Below are positions 35,218-42,460 of a DNA stretch of 64,000 bases, one piece after another. The notes beneath the pieces were generated by a model. It worked only from the letters and a program-made list of their open reading frames with translations, ran no database searches and was not told where the DNA came from. The stretch spans positions 124,001 to 188,000 of the forward strand of contig JBBSVM010000001.1 in assembly GCA_038046785.1 (NCBI GenBank). The letters are read 5' to 3'. Origin of the DNA: JAHFTW01 sp038046785 (lineage in GTDB: Archaea; Thermoplasmatota; E2; JACPAO01; JAHFTW01). A program made the translations under genes and the position numbers. Position 1 is the first letter of the stretch, and each line of letters starts with the position of its first letter.

Positions 35218-36345
35218 GTGGCCGAGGAGAAAAAGACCGGAGCGACGGACGACTACCAGTTCACGGCGCCCGATTTCGACGAAACCGCGTTCATCCACAA
35301 AGAGATGGTCTCGTTCCGCACCACAGTCATCCTGTTCATTTGGGGCATCGTTGCCGCCGCCGCGAGTTGGGCCGCCTACCTCGCCTCCCCCGCGACCGGC
35401 TGGCTCGCCGGACTCGCCATCTGTGCCGCCTTCGGCCTCTCCCTCAAACTGCTCTTCCCCCGCCTCGGCGCCGACATCGCCCACTTCAAGCGGCGCGAAT
35501 GGATGGGCGTCGGCTTCCTCTTCTTCTTCACCTGGCTGAGCTTCTTCATGGTGGCCATCAACCCGCCCGTCACCGATGTCGCCTCGCCGCAGGTCTTCCT
35601 CGACACCGTCCCCGCCCAGCAGACCGGCAGCGACGTCGTCGTCGAAATGCTCGCCACCGACAACGCCGGCATCGCCTCCGCCGACCTGCGCATCGTGGAT
35701 GGCGCCGGAAACCCGGTGGACGCGACGATTGCGACCCTCTCGACGGGCCGGCTTGCCGCCACCATCCCCGACGCCGCCGCTGGGAACTACCGCGCCATCG
35801 GAACCGCGAGCGACGGCCGCACCGCGGATGCAGCCAGCAACCTCACCTTCGTCGTCGGCAACGTTCTGCACCCCCCGACCAAGCGGGTCCTGTCGGCCCC
35901 CGAGGACTTCGTCGTCGTCACCATCGATGGCCAACTCCCCTGCACCGCAGAGAGCGTCGCCCTCGCCGCACCCTGCGTGCGCGTCGTCCTGCTGCGCCCC
36001 ATCGACGGCTCCGACGCCATCGTCCTGGAGTACAACGAGCTCTTCGGCGGCTGGGGCGCCTCGAGCGCGTTCAAGGGCTGGAAGGCCGGCAACAACACGG
36101 TCCAAGTCGTGGCGGAATTCCAGGAGCGTTTCCTCGGCGCCCAGCGCATTCCGGGCGGAGAACTGGTCCTGGAAACCCCCGTCACCATCACGGTCGCCAA
36201 TCCGACTGGAACCAAAAGTGTGGAGCTCACCCCGCAGCCGGCCGCCCGTTCGGTCCACGTCCCCGGCTTCGAGTTCGCCTTCGCCGCCCTCGCCATCGTT
36301 GCGGTCGCGGCGGTCGTGGCGCGGCGCGCCAAGAACCAGGATTGA
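35218..36345 (+). CDS. Membrane/surface protein with Ig-like domain and PGF-type tail
   Basis: 375 residues from GTG 35218. Three N-terminal helices (about 33-55, 60-80 and 97-117) are followed by an extracytoplasmic beta-domain (about 125-220, DVVVEMLATDNAGIASADLRIVDGAGN), a second beta-region and a C-terminal VPGFEFAFAAL helix followed by ARRAKNQD. The PGF plus helix plus basic residues resembles archaeosortase (PGF-CTERM) signals. Function unknown. Confidence 0.68.
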   Translation: MAEEKKTGATDDYQFTAPDFDETAFIHKEMVSFRTTVILFIWGIVAAAASWAAYLASPATGWLAGLAICAAFGLSLKLLFPRLGADIAHFKRREWMGVGFLFFFTWLSFFMVAINPPVTDVASPQVFLDTVPAQQTGSDVVVEMLATDNAGIASADLRIVDGAGNPVDATIATLSTGRLAATIPDAAAGNYRAIGTASDGRTADAASNLTFVVGNVLHPPTKRVLSAPEDFVVVTIDGQLPCTAESVALAAPCVRVVLLRPIDGSDAIVLEYNELFGGWGASSAFKGWKAGNNTVQVVAEFQERFLGAQRIPGGELVLETPVTITVANPTGTKSVELTPQPAARSVHVPGFEFAFAALAIVAVAAVVARRAKNQD

Positions 36346-36430
36346 GCCTCCGGCCGACGGGTGCAAAGCCCGTTCGCTCCTGGAGCACACCCGCAGCCCC
36401 CAAATAGGGGTGCCATGTGGCGAACCCAAC

Positions 36431-36503
36431 GGGCCTGTAGGCTAGTTTGGTAAACTTCGTGGTTCGGGACCACGTGTCTTCGGTTCAAATCCGAGCAGGC
36501 CCA
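36431..36503 (+). tRNA. tRNA-Pro (CGG)
   Basis: Acceptor GGGCCTG/CAGGCCC, anticodon stem CGTGG/CCACG with loop TTCGGGA (anticodon CGG), T-loop GGTTCAAATCC, discriminator A. CCA is not encoded. CCCAAATAGG about 30 nt upstream is a likely TATA element. Confidence 0.95.
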
Positions 36504-36504
36504 C

Positions 36505-36770
36505 TTCAGGAACAGAGGAGCGGGCGTAGCGAGCGACGGTTGTTCCTGAAGCCGAGCAAGCCGTCCGCGCAGCGGACGGCTGGCGAGCTTCAGGCGGAGA
36601 GGAGATCCTCCGGCAGAGGATCGCAGCGACGGTTGCCGGAGGCGGGGAGCGGGCCTTGTGCCCGCGACAGAGCGACCGCAGGGAGCGACGACGGTTGCTC
36701 TTTGAGCCGAGCGAGCCGCCGGCGCAGCCGACGGCTGGCGAGTTGGGTTGGTTGCCGTTGTTGGCAATGC
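36505..36770 (+). repeat. Hairpin-rich tract following tRNA-Pro
   Basis: Begins directly after the tRNA with CTTCAGG. It holds three larger stems with different sequences but a similar loop ending AGCGACGGT: TTCAGGAACA/TGTTCCTGAA, CCTCCGGCA/TGCCGGAGG and an imperfect AGAGC..ACC/GGTTGCTCT. Each of the outer two is followed by a copy of GCCGAGC-A/G-AGCCG ending in a CGGCTGGCGAG; the first contains a perfect AGCCGTCCGC/GCGGACGGCT stem. No ORF. Confidence 0.65.
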
Positions 36771-36813
36771 ACCCTTCTTGGGGTGGTTTGCTATCGCGGG
36801 GTTCGGCGCCCCC

Positions 36814-37674
36814 TCAGCCTTGGAAAACCTCTCCGCAGTATGAACTTGGGTCGGGAATTGTAGACGGAGAAACCTGGAGGCCGAAGTCGCTCAACAAGTC
36901 AGCCGCATGCCGCTTGAAACCTGATGGACTTGTGTCGGGATGCCAGGTGAACTGCAAACGATCAAGAATGGAGACTTCAAGGTCCGCCTGATTCGGTAAG
37001 CGGATCTCGACGGTTTCCAACAACAGCAAAGCGTAGTCGTCATCCAATGTCAAGTCCACTCCGCCAACCCAATTGGTGTGCCTCACCTCAAGACCTCTTT
37101 TCTCTAGGCCTAGAAACCATTTCTCGATGCGATCTGCCTTGACATTGTCCGCACTAAAATAGACGAATCCTTCCGCATCATAGTAAGAATTGCGATCCCC
37201 AATCCTCACGCTTGACTTCCAACCGTCCTTTGCACTCGAAACAAACTGGTCGGCGAGGTTCTCACGTACATTGGGCTCAAGGTTTGTGACATCTTGTAGG
37301 AAAGCCATGAACGCCTCCCGCACTTGGGAACTAGGAGTCGTCGGAAAGTAGCGGCCACCAAAAACGGGTGCGGAGCCCGCGTCCGCATCATACCACAAGA
37401 ATTCGCCGTCCCGATTACCTCTCCCAATTTCGTCCAACACGACTGAACCTTTCTCCCGCCATCCCGAAACAAGGGGCGAGCCAGGAAAAGGCGAAGGCCC
37501 AGAATCGACGTTTCGATGGACCGGTGCTTCAACGCCTTCTTTCGTAGCGGCCGCCAAGGCATCGAAAGAACCACCCAAAGTCCACTCGGCACTGTAACCC
37601 TCGCAGACTTGAGCCGAACACCCGCTCAGCGACAAAGCGGTCGCGAATGCAACCGATGCCAAGAGAATCCGCAC
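36814..37674 (-). CDS. AT-richer lipoprotein, unknown
   Basis: 286 residues from GTG 37674, with signal and lipobox SLSGCS. The exported domain has several aromatic and Asp-rich segments (FLWYDADAGSAPVFGG, FVYFSADNVKADRIEKWFLGLEKRG, LDDDYALLLLETVEIRL) but no known fold. Base composition and codon choice are clearly more AT-rich than the flanking genes, and it lies next to tRNA-Pro, so recent acquisition is likely. Confidence 0.72.
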   Translation of the reverse strand: MRILLASVAFATALSLSGCSAQVCEGYSAEWTLGGSFDALAAATKEGVEAPVHRNVDSGPSPFPGSPLVSGWREKGSVVLDEIGRGNRDGEFLWYDADAGSAPVFGGRYFPTTPSSQVREAFMAFLQDVTNLEPNVRENLADQFVSSAKDGWKSSVRIGDRNSYYDAEGFVYFSADNVKADRIEKWFLGLEKRGLEVRHTNWVGGVDLTLDDDYALLLLETVEIRLPNQADLEVSILDRLQFTWHPDTSPSGFKRHAADLLSDFGLQVSPSTIPDPSSYCGEVFQG

Positions 37675-37802
37675 TACGCTGGCTTGACGTAGATACGGAT
37701 GAGTTTTGCCATACCCGCCTCGACTGCCCGATAGGATGCGGATTCGAACATGCGGAAAACCCCACGTTCAGGCGAGCCCAACGTTTGCGCCCTCCTCCCG
37801 CT

Positions 37803-38876
37803 TCATCCCTGGTCGGCCCGCAACCGCCGCGCCGCCCACGCCATGCCGACGGCCGTGGTGGCAACCCCAAGGAGCGCAAGCAGACCAACGGTCAGCCACA
37901 CTTCGGGATTGGCGGAGCCGCTGGCGAGCCGTGCCGCAAGATTGAGCGGGCTGACCGGGAGCATCAGGCTCACCAGGCCGAGGAGGATGGCAACGAGGGC
38001 GTAGGCCGCCTGCACAGCATTGGAGCGGCCAAGCGCCGCCCCGAGAGCGACGCCGGCTCCAGAGAGGACGAGGGTGCAGGCGAGGCTGAGGGCAAGGAGA
38101 CCTGCCAGGTTCTGCACGGGCAACTTGTTCAGAGCGAGCAGCCCGACCCAGAGCAGGAACTGCAACGGGGCAAGCAGGAGCGGAATGAGCATCTTCCCGG
38201 CCAGGATGCGCACGGTGCCAAGCGGGGCGCTGCGAAGAAGGACGAGGGTACGGGTCTGAACTTCCTGCGTGACGGAGTCTCCCGCCACGGCGCCGGAGAG
38301 GAAGACCGGCGTAAAGAGCAGAAGCGGGACGAGGGTGGCGTAGACGAAAGCGTAAGGCAGGGCGGCGCGGCTGGGCGGCTCCACCTTGAGGATCTCCTGC
38401 TCAAGCCGGCCCTGTCGCTCCGTCCGAAGGGTCTCCTCGTAACGTTCCAGGAGCCCTTTCATCTGCGTGATGAGGAGCGTCGCCGGGATGCCGCCCTCTT
38501 CAACCAGGAGACTGATGCGGCGCGTCCCGTTCGCCTCCTGCGTCTCCTGCACCACCGCGTCGATGCGCCCCTCTTGGAACGCTTCCACTGCCGCCTCTGC
38601 CCCCAACTTTTCGACGTCAAGGTTGCGCTCGCCAACCAGGACGAGGTCGAAGCCACCTGGACCCACGTAGGCCACGTCGGCGCTGGTGCGGGCGTTGGAG
38701 GCAGAGGGGTCGTAGAGGCCGGTGAGGCCGACGGCGAGGAAGGCGCTGAACCCGGCGATGAACAGCTGCACGACGAGAGCGACCGTGATGGTCTTCTCGC
38801 GCCCGATGTCCGCGAGCTCTTTGCGGGCGAGGGCGAGGATGCCCGTCATGCGGCGCGGCTTGGGGCGGAGTGTCAT
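37803..38876 (-). CDS. ABC-2 type transporter permease
   Basis: 357 residues: an N-terminal helix (about 28-48), an extracytoplasmic domain (about 55-165) and a bundle of five to six helices from about 170. This is the NatB/CcmB-like ABC-2 architecture, and SVTQEVQTRTLVLLRSAPL fits the conserved cytoplasmic loop of that class. It starts within the stop of the upstream permease (ATGA). Together with the ATPase at 40536 it should form an exporter of unknown substrate. Confidence 0.85.
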   Translation of the reverse strand: MTLRPKPRRMTGILALARKELADIGREKTITVALVVQLFIAGFSAFLAVGLTGLYDPSASNARTSADVAYVGPGGFDLVLVGERNLDVEKLGAEAAVEAFQEGRIDAVVQETQEANGTRRISLLVEEGGIPATLLITQMKGLLERYEETLRTERQGRLEQEILKVEPPSRAALPYAFVYATLVPLLLFTPVFLSGAVAGDSVTQEVQTRTLVLLRSAPLGTVRILAGKMLIPLLLAPLQFLLWVGLLALNKLPVQNLAGLLALSLACTLVLSGAGVALGAALGRSNAVQAAYALVAILLGLVSLMLPVSPLNLAARLASGSANPEVWLTVGLLALLGVATTAVGMAWAARRLRADQG

Positions 38877-40534
38877 GCGAGGGCTCCCGCCAGGATGGCC
38901 AGGTTGTAGGCACAGTGCAATGCCCAAGCGGCGGTGAGCGCCGTCAAACTCCAGACCCGGCCGCGGCCAACGCCGAGGGCGCCGACCCAAGCGGCCGCGA
39001 TGTGCAGGACGAGCGGCGCAATCAGCAGCAGCCCGGAGCCGCCGCCAAGCACCGCAAGGAGGGAGGCGCCGTTGGGCAGGAGGCCGAAGCCCACCAACCC
39101 GATGAGAAGAGCGATCTTCTCACCGAGGAAGAAGCCGGAGCCGACGAGGAGGGCCGAGGACAACGCGCTGCGTGGCCGAGTCCCGGTGCGGTGGGCGCGC
39201 ACGGCGGTCTGCTTGAGCGCCTCCTCGACGAGCGCCGCGCCAAGCAGGACGCCAGGGATGGCGGCCCAGAGGCCAAGCGGGATGATGAGGGACAGCAAGA
39301 ACAGCTGCAGCGCGAACGCAAATGGCACGGCGAGGATGCCCGCCGCGAAGAGCGCTGCCCGGGTCGCGGTGAGCCGGCGCAGCGACGCGAGGAGACGGGC
39401 GGAGAGGTTGGCCTGCCCATGCAGCGTCTCGTCGCGCATCAGGCCGAGCGCGAGGAGTGCGAGGGCGACCGTGACGAGGGTGAGCGGCAACGTGGCGTAG
39501 AGGAACGGGCCCCATCCAACCGGGTCGCCCTCGATGGAGGCGGAGATGACAGCAACGGGACTGAGGAATGCGACCTGCGGAATCGCGGTGAAGATGGCGG
39601 GAAGAAACAGGAAGGTGCTGATGGCGGTGGTGGCGCCGGTCAGCAGGAAGGTCAGTTCACGTGGCGAGCGGGCGAGCAGCCCAAGCAGGAGGCTGGTGGC
39701 GAGGACGATGGCGACGATGAGCAGCGCCGCGACCGCGCCCTGCCAACCTACGCCGACTGCGACGGCGGCGGCGCCCCACGACAGCAGCCCGAGGGCAAGG
39801 TAGGGGATGGTGCGGCCGGCGAGAATCTGCCACGGGCGCAGCGGCGAAGAAAGCAGCAGGACCGTGCGATGGCGGGTGCGCTCGCCCAGCAGCGTTGCGG
39901 CGTGCATCTGCGCCACCAGATTCATCGGGATGAGAAACGCGAACGTCAGGAGCAAGCTCTGCACCGGGAAGGGCGGGCTGACGTCGCGCGGGCGAACGTC
40001 GAGCGTTCGGGACTCCGGCGGTGCTGCTTCCAGGACAGGGTCTGCGACGGGGGCGGTGGGGGTTGTGGAATCAGGCGCGGCCGTCGCACTCGGCTCCCCG
40101 AACGTCGGAGCGCGCGGCGCTGCGAGGAGGTTGACAAGGAGCGGGAATGCGGCATCTTGGTCCGCCTCCTTGGCGAGTTGTGCATCGAGCCACGTCTGCG
40201 TTGCCTGCCGCAACGCCGTCAGCGCTGCTCGCCCCCGATTGCCTGCCTCCGCGTGAGGCTCGTCGTCAATCCAGAGCGCAATGCGGCCGCCCAGATCTGC
40301 CTGGCTGGACTCCAACACCTCAAACCGGGAATCAGAAGCGACCGCTTGCGCAAACGGGGAACCTGCCGCGACGCCCACAGGGTAGAGCCCGGCTTGGGCG
40401 TCGAGACGCGAGGCGGCAAGCGGGCCGGCCAAGGCGATGCCGACAAGGACGAAGACGAGGAGGGGAACGGTCTTGCGATCGAGGAACGCGGTGCTGCGTT
40501 GAAACTCGTGCACCGCAACCCGCCACGCTCCCAT
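38873..40534 (-). CDS. ABC-2 permease fused to PrsW-like protease domain
   Basis: 553 residues from ATG 40534. The first about 370 residues are an ABC-2 permease (N-terminal helix, extracytoplasmic domain, helix bundle, loop GERTRHRTVLLLSSPLRPWQILAGR). The last about 180 residues form a second helical bundle with EEALKQ and a final ALHCAYNLA helix, which resembles the glutamate pair and His/Asn motifs of PrsW/CPBP intramembrane proteases (EE-x-x-K favours PrsW). It begins 1 nt after the ATPase stop. Confidence 0.75.
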   Translation of the reverse strand: MGAWRVAVHEFQRSTAFLDRKTVPLLVFVLVGIALAGPLAASRLDAQAGLYPVGVAAGSPFAQAVASDSRFEVLESSQADLGGRIALWIDDEPHAEAGNRGRAALTALRQATQTWLDAQLAKEADQDAAFPLLVNLLAAPRAPTFGEPSATAAPDSTTPTAPVADPVLEAAPPESRTLDVRPRDVSPPFPVQSLLLTFAFLIPMNLVAQMHAATLLGERTRHRTVLLLSSPLRPWQILAGRTIPYLALGLLSWGAAAVAVGVGWQGAVAALLIVAIVLATSLLLGLLARSPRELTFLLTGATTAISTFLFLPAIFTAIPQVAFLSPVAVISASIEGDPVGWGPFLYATLPLTLVTVALALLALGLMRDETLHGQANLSARLLASLRRLTATRAALFAAGILAVPFAFALQLFLLSLIIPLGLWAAIPGVLLGAALVEEALKQTAVRAHRTGTRPRSALSSALLVGSGFFLGEKIALLIGLVGFGLLPNGASLLAVLGGGSGLLLIAPLVLHIAAAWVGALGVGRGRVWSLTALTAAWALHCAYNLAILAGALA

Positions 40535-40535
40535 C

Positions 40536-41450
40536 TTACACCGCCACGCGGCGCAGGATGTCGTCCAGGCTGGGAGGCAGCGACTCCACTTCGACCGGGG
40601 TTCCGCCCGCCGAACGCACCTCGGCGAGGGCGCGCTCGAGCGCTTCAGGGCTCGAAACTTCGCCAACGTGGAGCGGCCCGTGCGCGGCCGAGCCGGTGAA
40701 GGCCCGGTCGGCGTGGAGTCGGTAGCGTGGCGTGCCAAACGATTGCCGCAGCGCCGCAAGCGACCCCTGCGCGGCGACGCGGCCTTGGTGAAGAAGGACG
40801 ATGCTGTCGCACATCTCCTCGACCTGGCGCAGGTTGTGCGCCGAGAGGAGAATCGCTTTGCCCTCGCGGCACAGTTCGAGCAGGAACTGGTCCAGTTCGC
40901 GCCGCGTTGCGGGGTCGAGGCCCGAGGCGGGCTCGTCGAGGATGAGGACGGGCGGGTCGTGCAGCAGGGCGCGCGCGATGGCGACCTTGCGGGCGGAGCC
41001 TTTCGAGAGCTCGCCGATTGGCTTGCGCCAGAACCCCTCGTCGAGACGAAGCCGGCGCAGCAGATGCTCGGCACGCTGCTTGGACGCGCGCCGCGACAGG
41101 CCGTAGAGACCCCCGAAGAAGGCGAGGCAGGCGATGGCGGTCTGCTCCTCGTAGAGCGGCGTGTCCTCCGGCAGGTAGCCAATCATTGCCCGGGTCGCCG
41201 GCTCCAGCGTCGGCCGTCCCGCCACGGTGGCGGTGCCGCGGCTGGGCTCGATGAGCCCGCACAGCATTTTCAGAGTCGTTGACTTCCCCGCACCGTTGTT
41301 GCCGACCAGGCCGACGATGGAGCCGGGCCGCACCTCGAGCGTGATGCTCTCCACCGCCTGGACGGCTTGGTAGCTCTTGCCCAGTCCGTCGGCGCGCAGC
41401 ACCGGCGCACGACCCGGCAGCCCCACTTGACGGTGGCGATTGGAGACCAT
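40536..41450 (-). CDS. ABC transporter ATPase (NatA-like)
   Basis: 304 residues. Walker A GNNGAGKST, Q-loop region GYLPEDTPLYEE, a degenerate signature LSKGSARK, Walker B VLILDEPASGLDP and H-loop SAHN. The C-terminal about 80 residues form the usual ABC-2 extension. It drives the two permeases that follow. Confidence 0.93.
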   Translation of the reverse strand: MVSNRHRQVGLPGRAPVLRADGLGKSYQAVQAVESITLEVRPGSIVGLVGNNGAGKSTTLKMLCGLIEPSRGTATVAGRPTLEPATRAMIGYLPEDTPLYEEQTAIACLAFFGGLYGLSRRASKQRAEHLLRRLRLDEGFWRKPIGELSKGSARKVAIARALLHDPPVLILDEPASGLDPATRRELDQFLLELCREGKAILLSAHNLRQVEEMCDSIVLLHQGRVAAQGSLAALRQSFGTPRYRLHADRAFTGSAAHGPLHVGEVSSPEALERALAEVRSAGGTPVEVESLPPSLDDILRRVAV

Positions 41451-41457
41451 GCGAACG

Positions 41458-41910
41458 TCACAGCACTTGCTCGAACACCTTGTAGGGCGCTTCCTTCATC
41501 CCATGCCCGCGGTAGGCGCGCAAACCCGATTCGTTGTTCGACTCCACGTAGAGACGAATGGAGCGGACGTTGCCTTCCTTGCGCGCCGCCGCTTGGATGG
41601 CGCGGTAGAGTGCAGTCCAGACGCCCGTGCCGCGCTTGGCCGGGACGACGTACGCCGATTGGATCCACCAGTACCAAGCGTCGTGCCAATCGGACCACTC
41701 AAAGGTGACGTAGGTGGAGCCGATGACCTGGCCCTCCGCTTCGGCCACGAACAAACGCCCCTTGGCGGGGTCGTCGAGGATGGCCTTCACGCCGCGCCGC
41801 ACCACGGTAGCGTCGAGGTGGAGGCCCTCCGAGTCGAGGGCGTTGCCAAGGGTGGAGCGCACCAGCGCGTCAAGATCAGAGACGCGGCCGGCGCGAACGG
41901 AAAGGCTCAC
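41458..41910 (-). CDS. GNAT-family N-acetyltransferase
   Basis: 150 residues from GTG 41910. The acetyl-CoA-binding strand and turn are in IQSAYVVPAKRGTGVWTALYRAI, and the C-terminal ESNNESGLRAYRGHGMKE is typical of GNATs. Substrate unknown. It ends 7 nt before the ABC ATPase start, so it may belong to the same transcript. Confidence 0.88.
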   Translation of the reverse strand: MSLSVRAGRVSDLDALVRSTLGNALDSEGLHLDATVVRRGVKAILDDPAKGRLFVAEAEGQVIGSTYVTFEWSDWHDAWYWWIQSAYVVPAKRGTGVWTALYRAIQAAARKEGNVRSIRLYVESNNESGLRAYRGHGMKEAPYKVFEQVL

Positions 41911-41966
41911 GCTCGTTGCGATGAGGAGCAACAACAAAAGGGGAGAGGGAAAGGAAGAGGAAGCAA

Positions 41967-41988
41967 CCCGTCGCCATCAGGCGACGGG
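41967..41988 (-). terminator. Perfect 9-bp hairpin, probable terminator
   Basis: CCCGTCGCC and GGCGACGGG are separated by a 4-nt loop. On the minus strand, after the zinc-finger gene, this hairpin is followed by a pyrimidine-rich run containing CCCCTTTTG, compatible with archaeal termination. Confidence 0.5.
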
Positions 41989-42050
41989 CGGCAGAAGGCC
42001 GGACGCGCATCAGCGCGGCCGGCTTTGCTCCGATTCGCGAACCCGAGCGA

Positions 42051-42374
42051 TTAGCGAGGGTTCGCGGAGCGGAAGCAGTCGCGGCAGAACACGTCGCGGC
42101 CGGCGGTCGGCTTGAACGGCACCTGGGTGGCTTGGCCACAGCGGGTGCAGGTCGTGTCGAACATCGGGCGGTCAGCGCCGCCGGCGCCGCCGAAGCCGCC
42201 GGAGCGGGGGGGGCGGTCGCCGAACGAGCGGGGGCCTGCGGGGCGGTTCTTTGCGAAGCAGTCGCGGCACAGCACGGGGCGGGTGCCGGAGGGCTTGAAG
42301 GGGACGGTCGTCTGTTTGCCGCACTCGCCGCAAACAACATCGAAGTCTTGGCGGGGGGGCCTGTCGTTGTACAT
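42051..42374 (-). CDS. Double CxxC zinc-ribbon protein
   Basis: 107 residues with two near-identical zinc ribbons: CGECGKQTTVPFKPSG then CRDCF, and CTRCGQATQVPFKPTAG then CRDCF, joined by a Gly/Arg/Pro-rich linker. The CxxC-x17-CxxC ribbon with VPFKP is a known small domain of unknown function, possibly nucleic-acid binding. The duplication within one protein is clear. Confidence 0.88.
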   Translation of the reverse strand: MYNDRPPRQDFDVVCGECGKQTTVPFKPSGTRPVLCRDCFAKNRPAGPRSFGDRPPRSGGFGGAGGADRPMFDTTCTRCGQATQVPFKPTAGRDVFCRDCFRSANPR

Positions 42375-42460
42375 TTCTATTACCTACTTGGGGAGACCCT
42401 GCGGCCCCCCACGATTTCTTCCCACTCACCCCTCCTATATGAAGAAGCCGGGTGGTAGTT

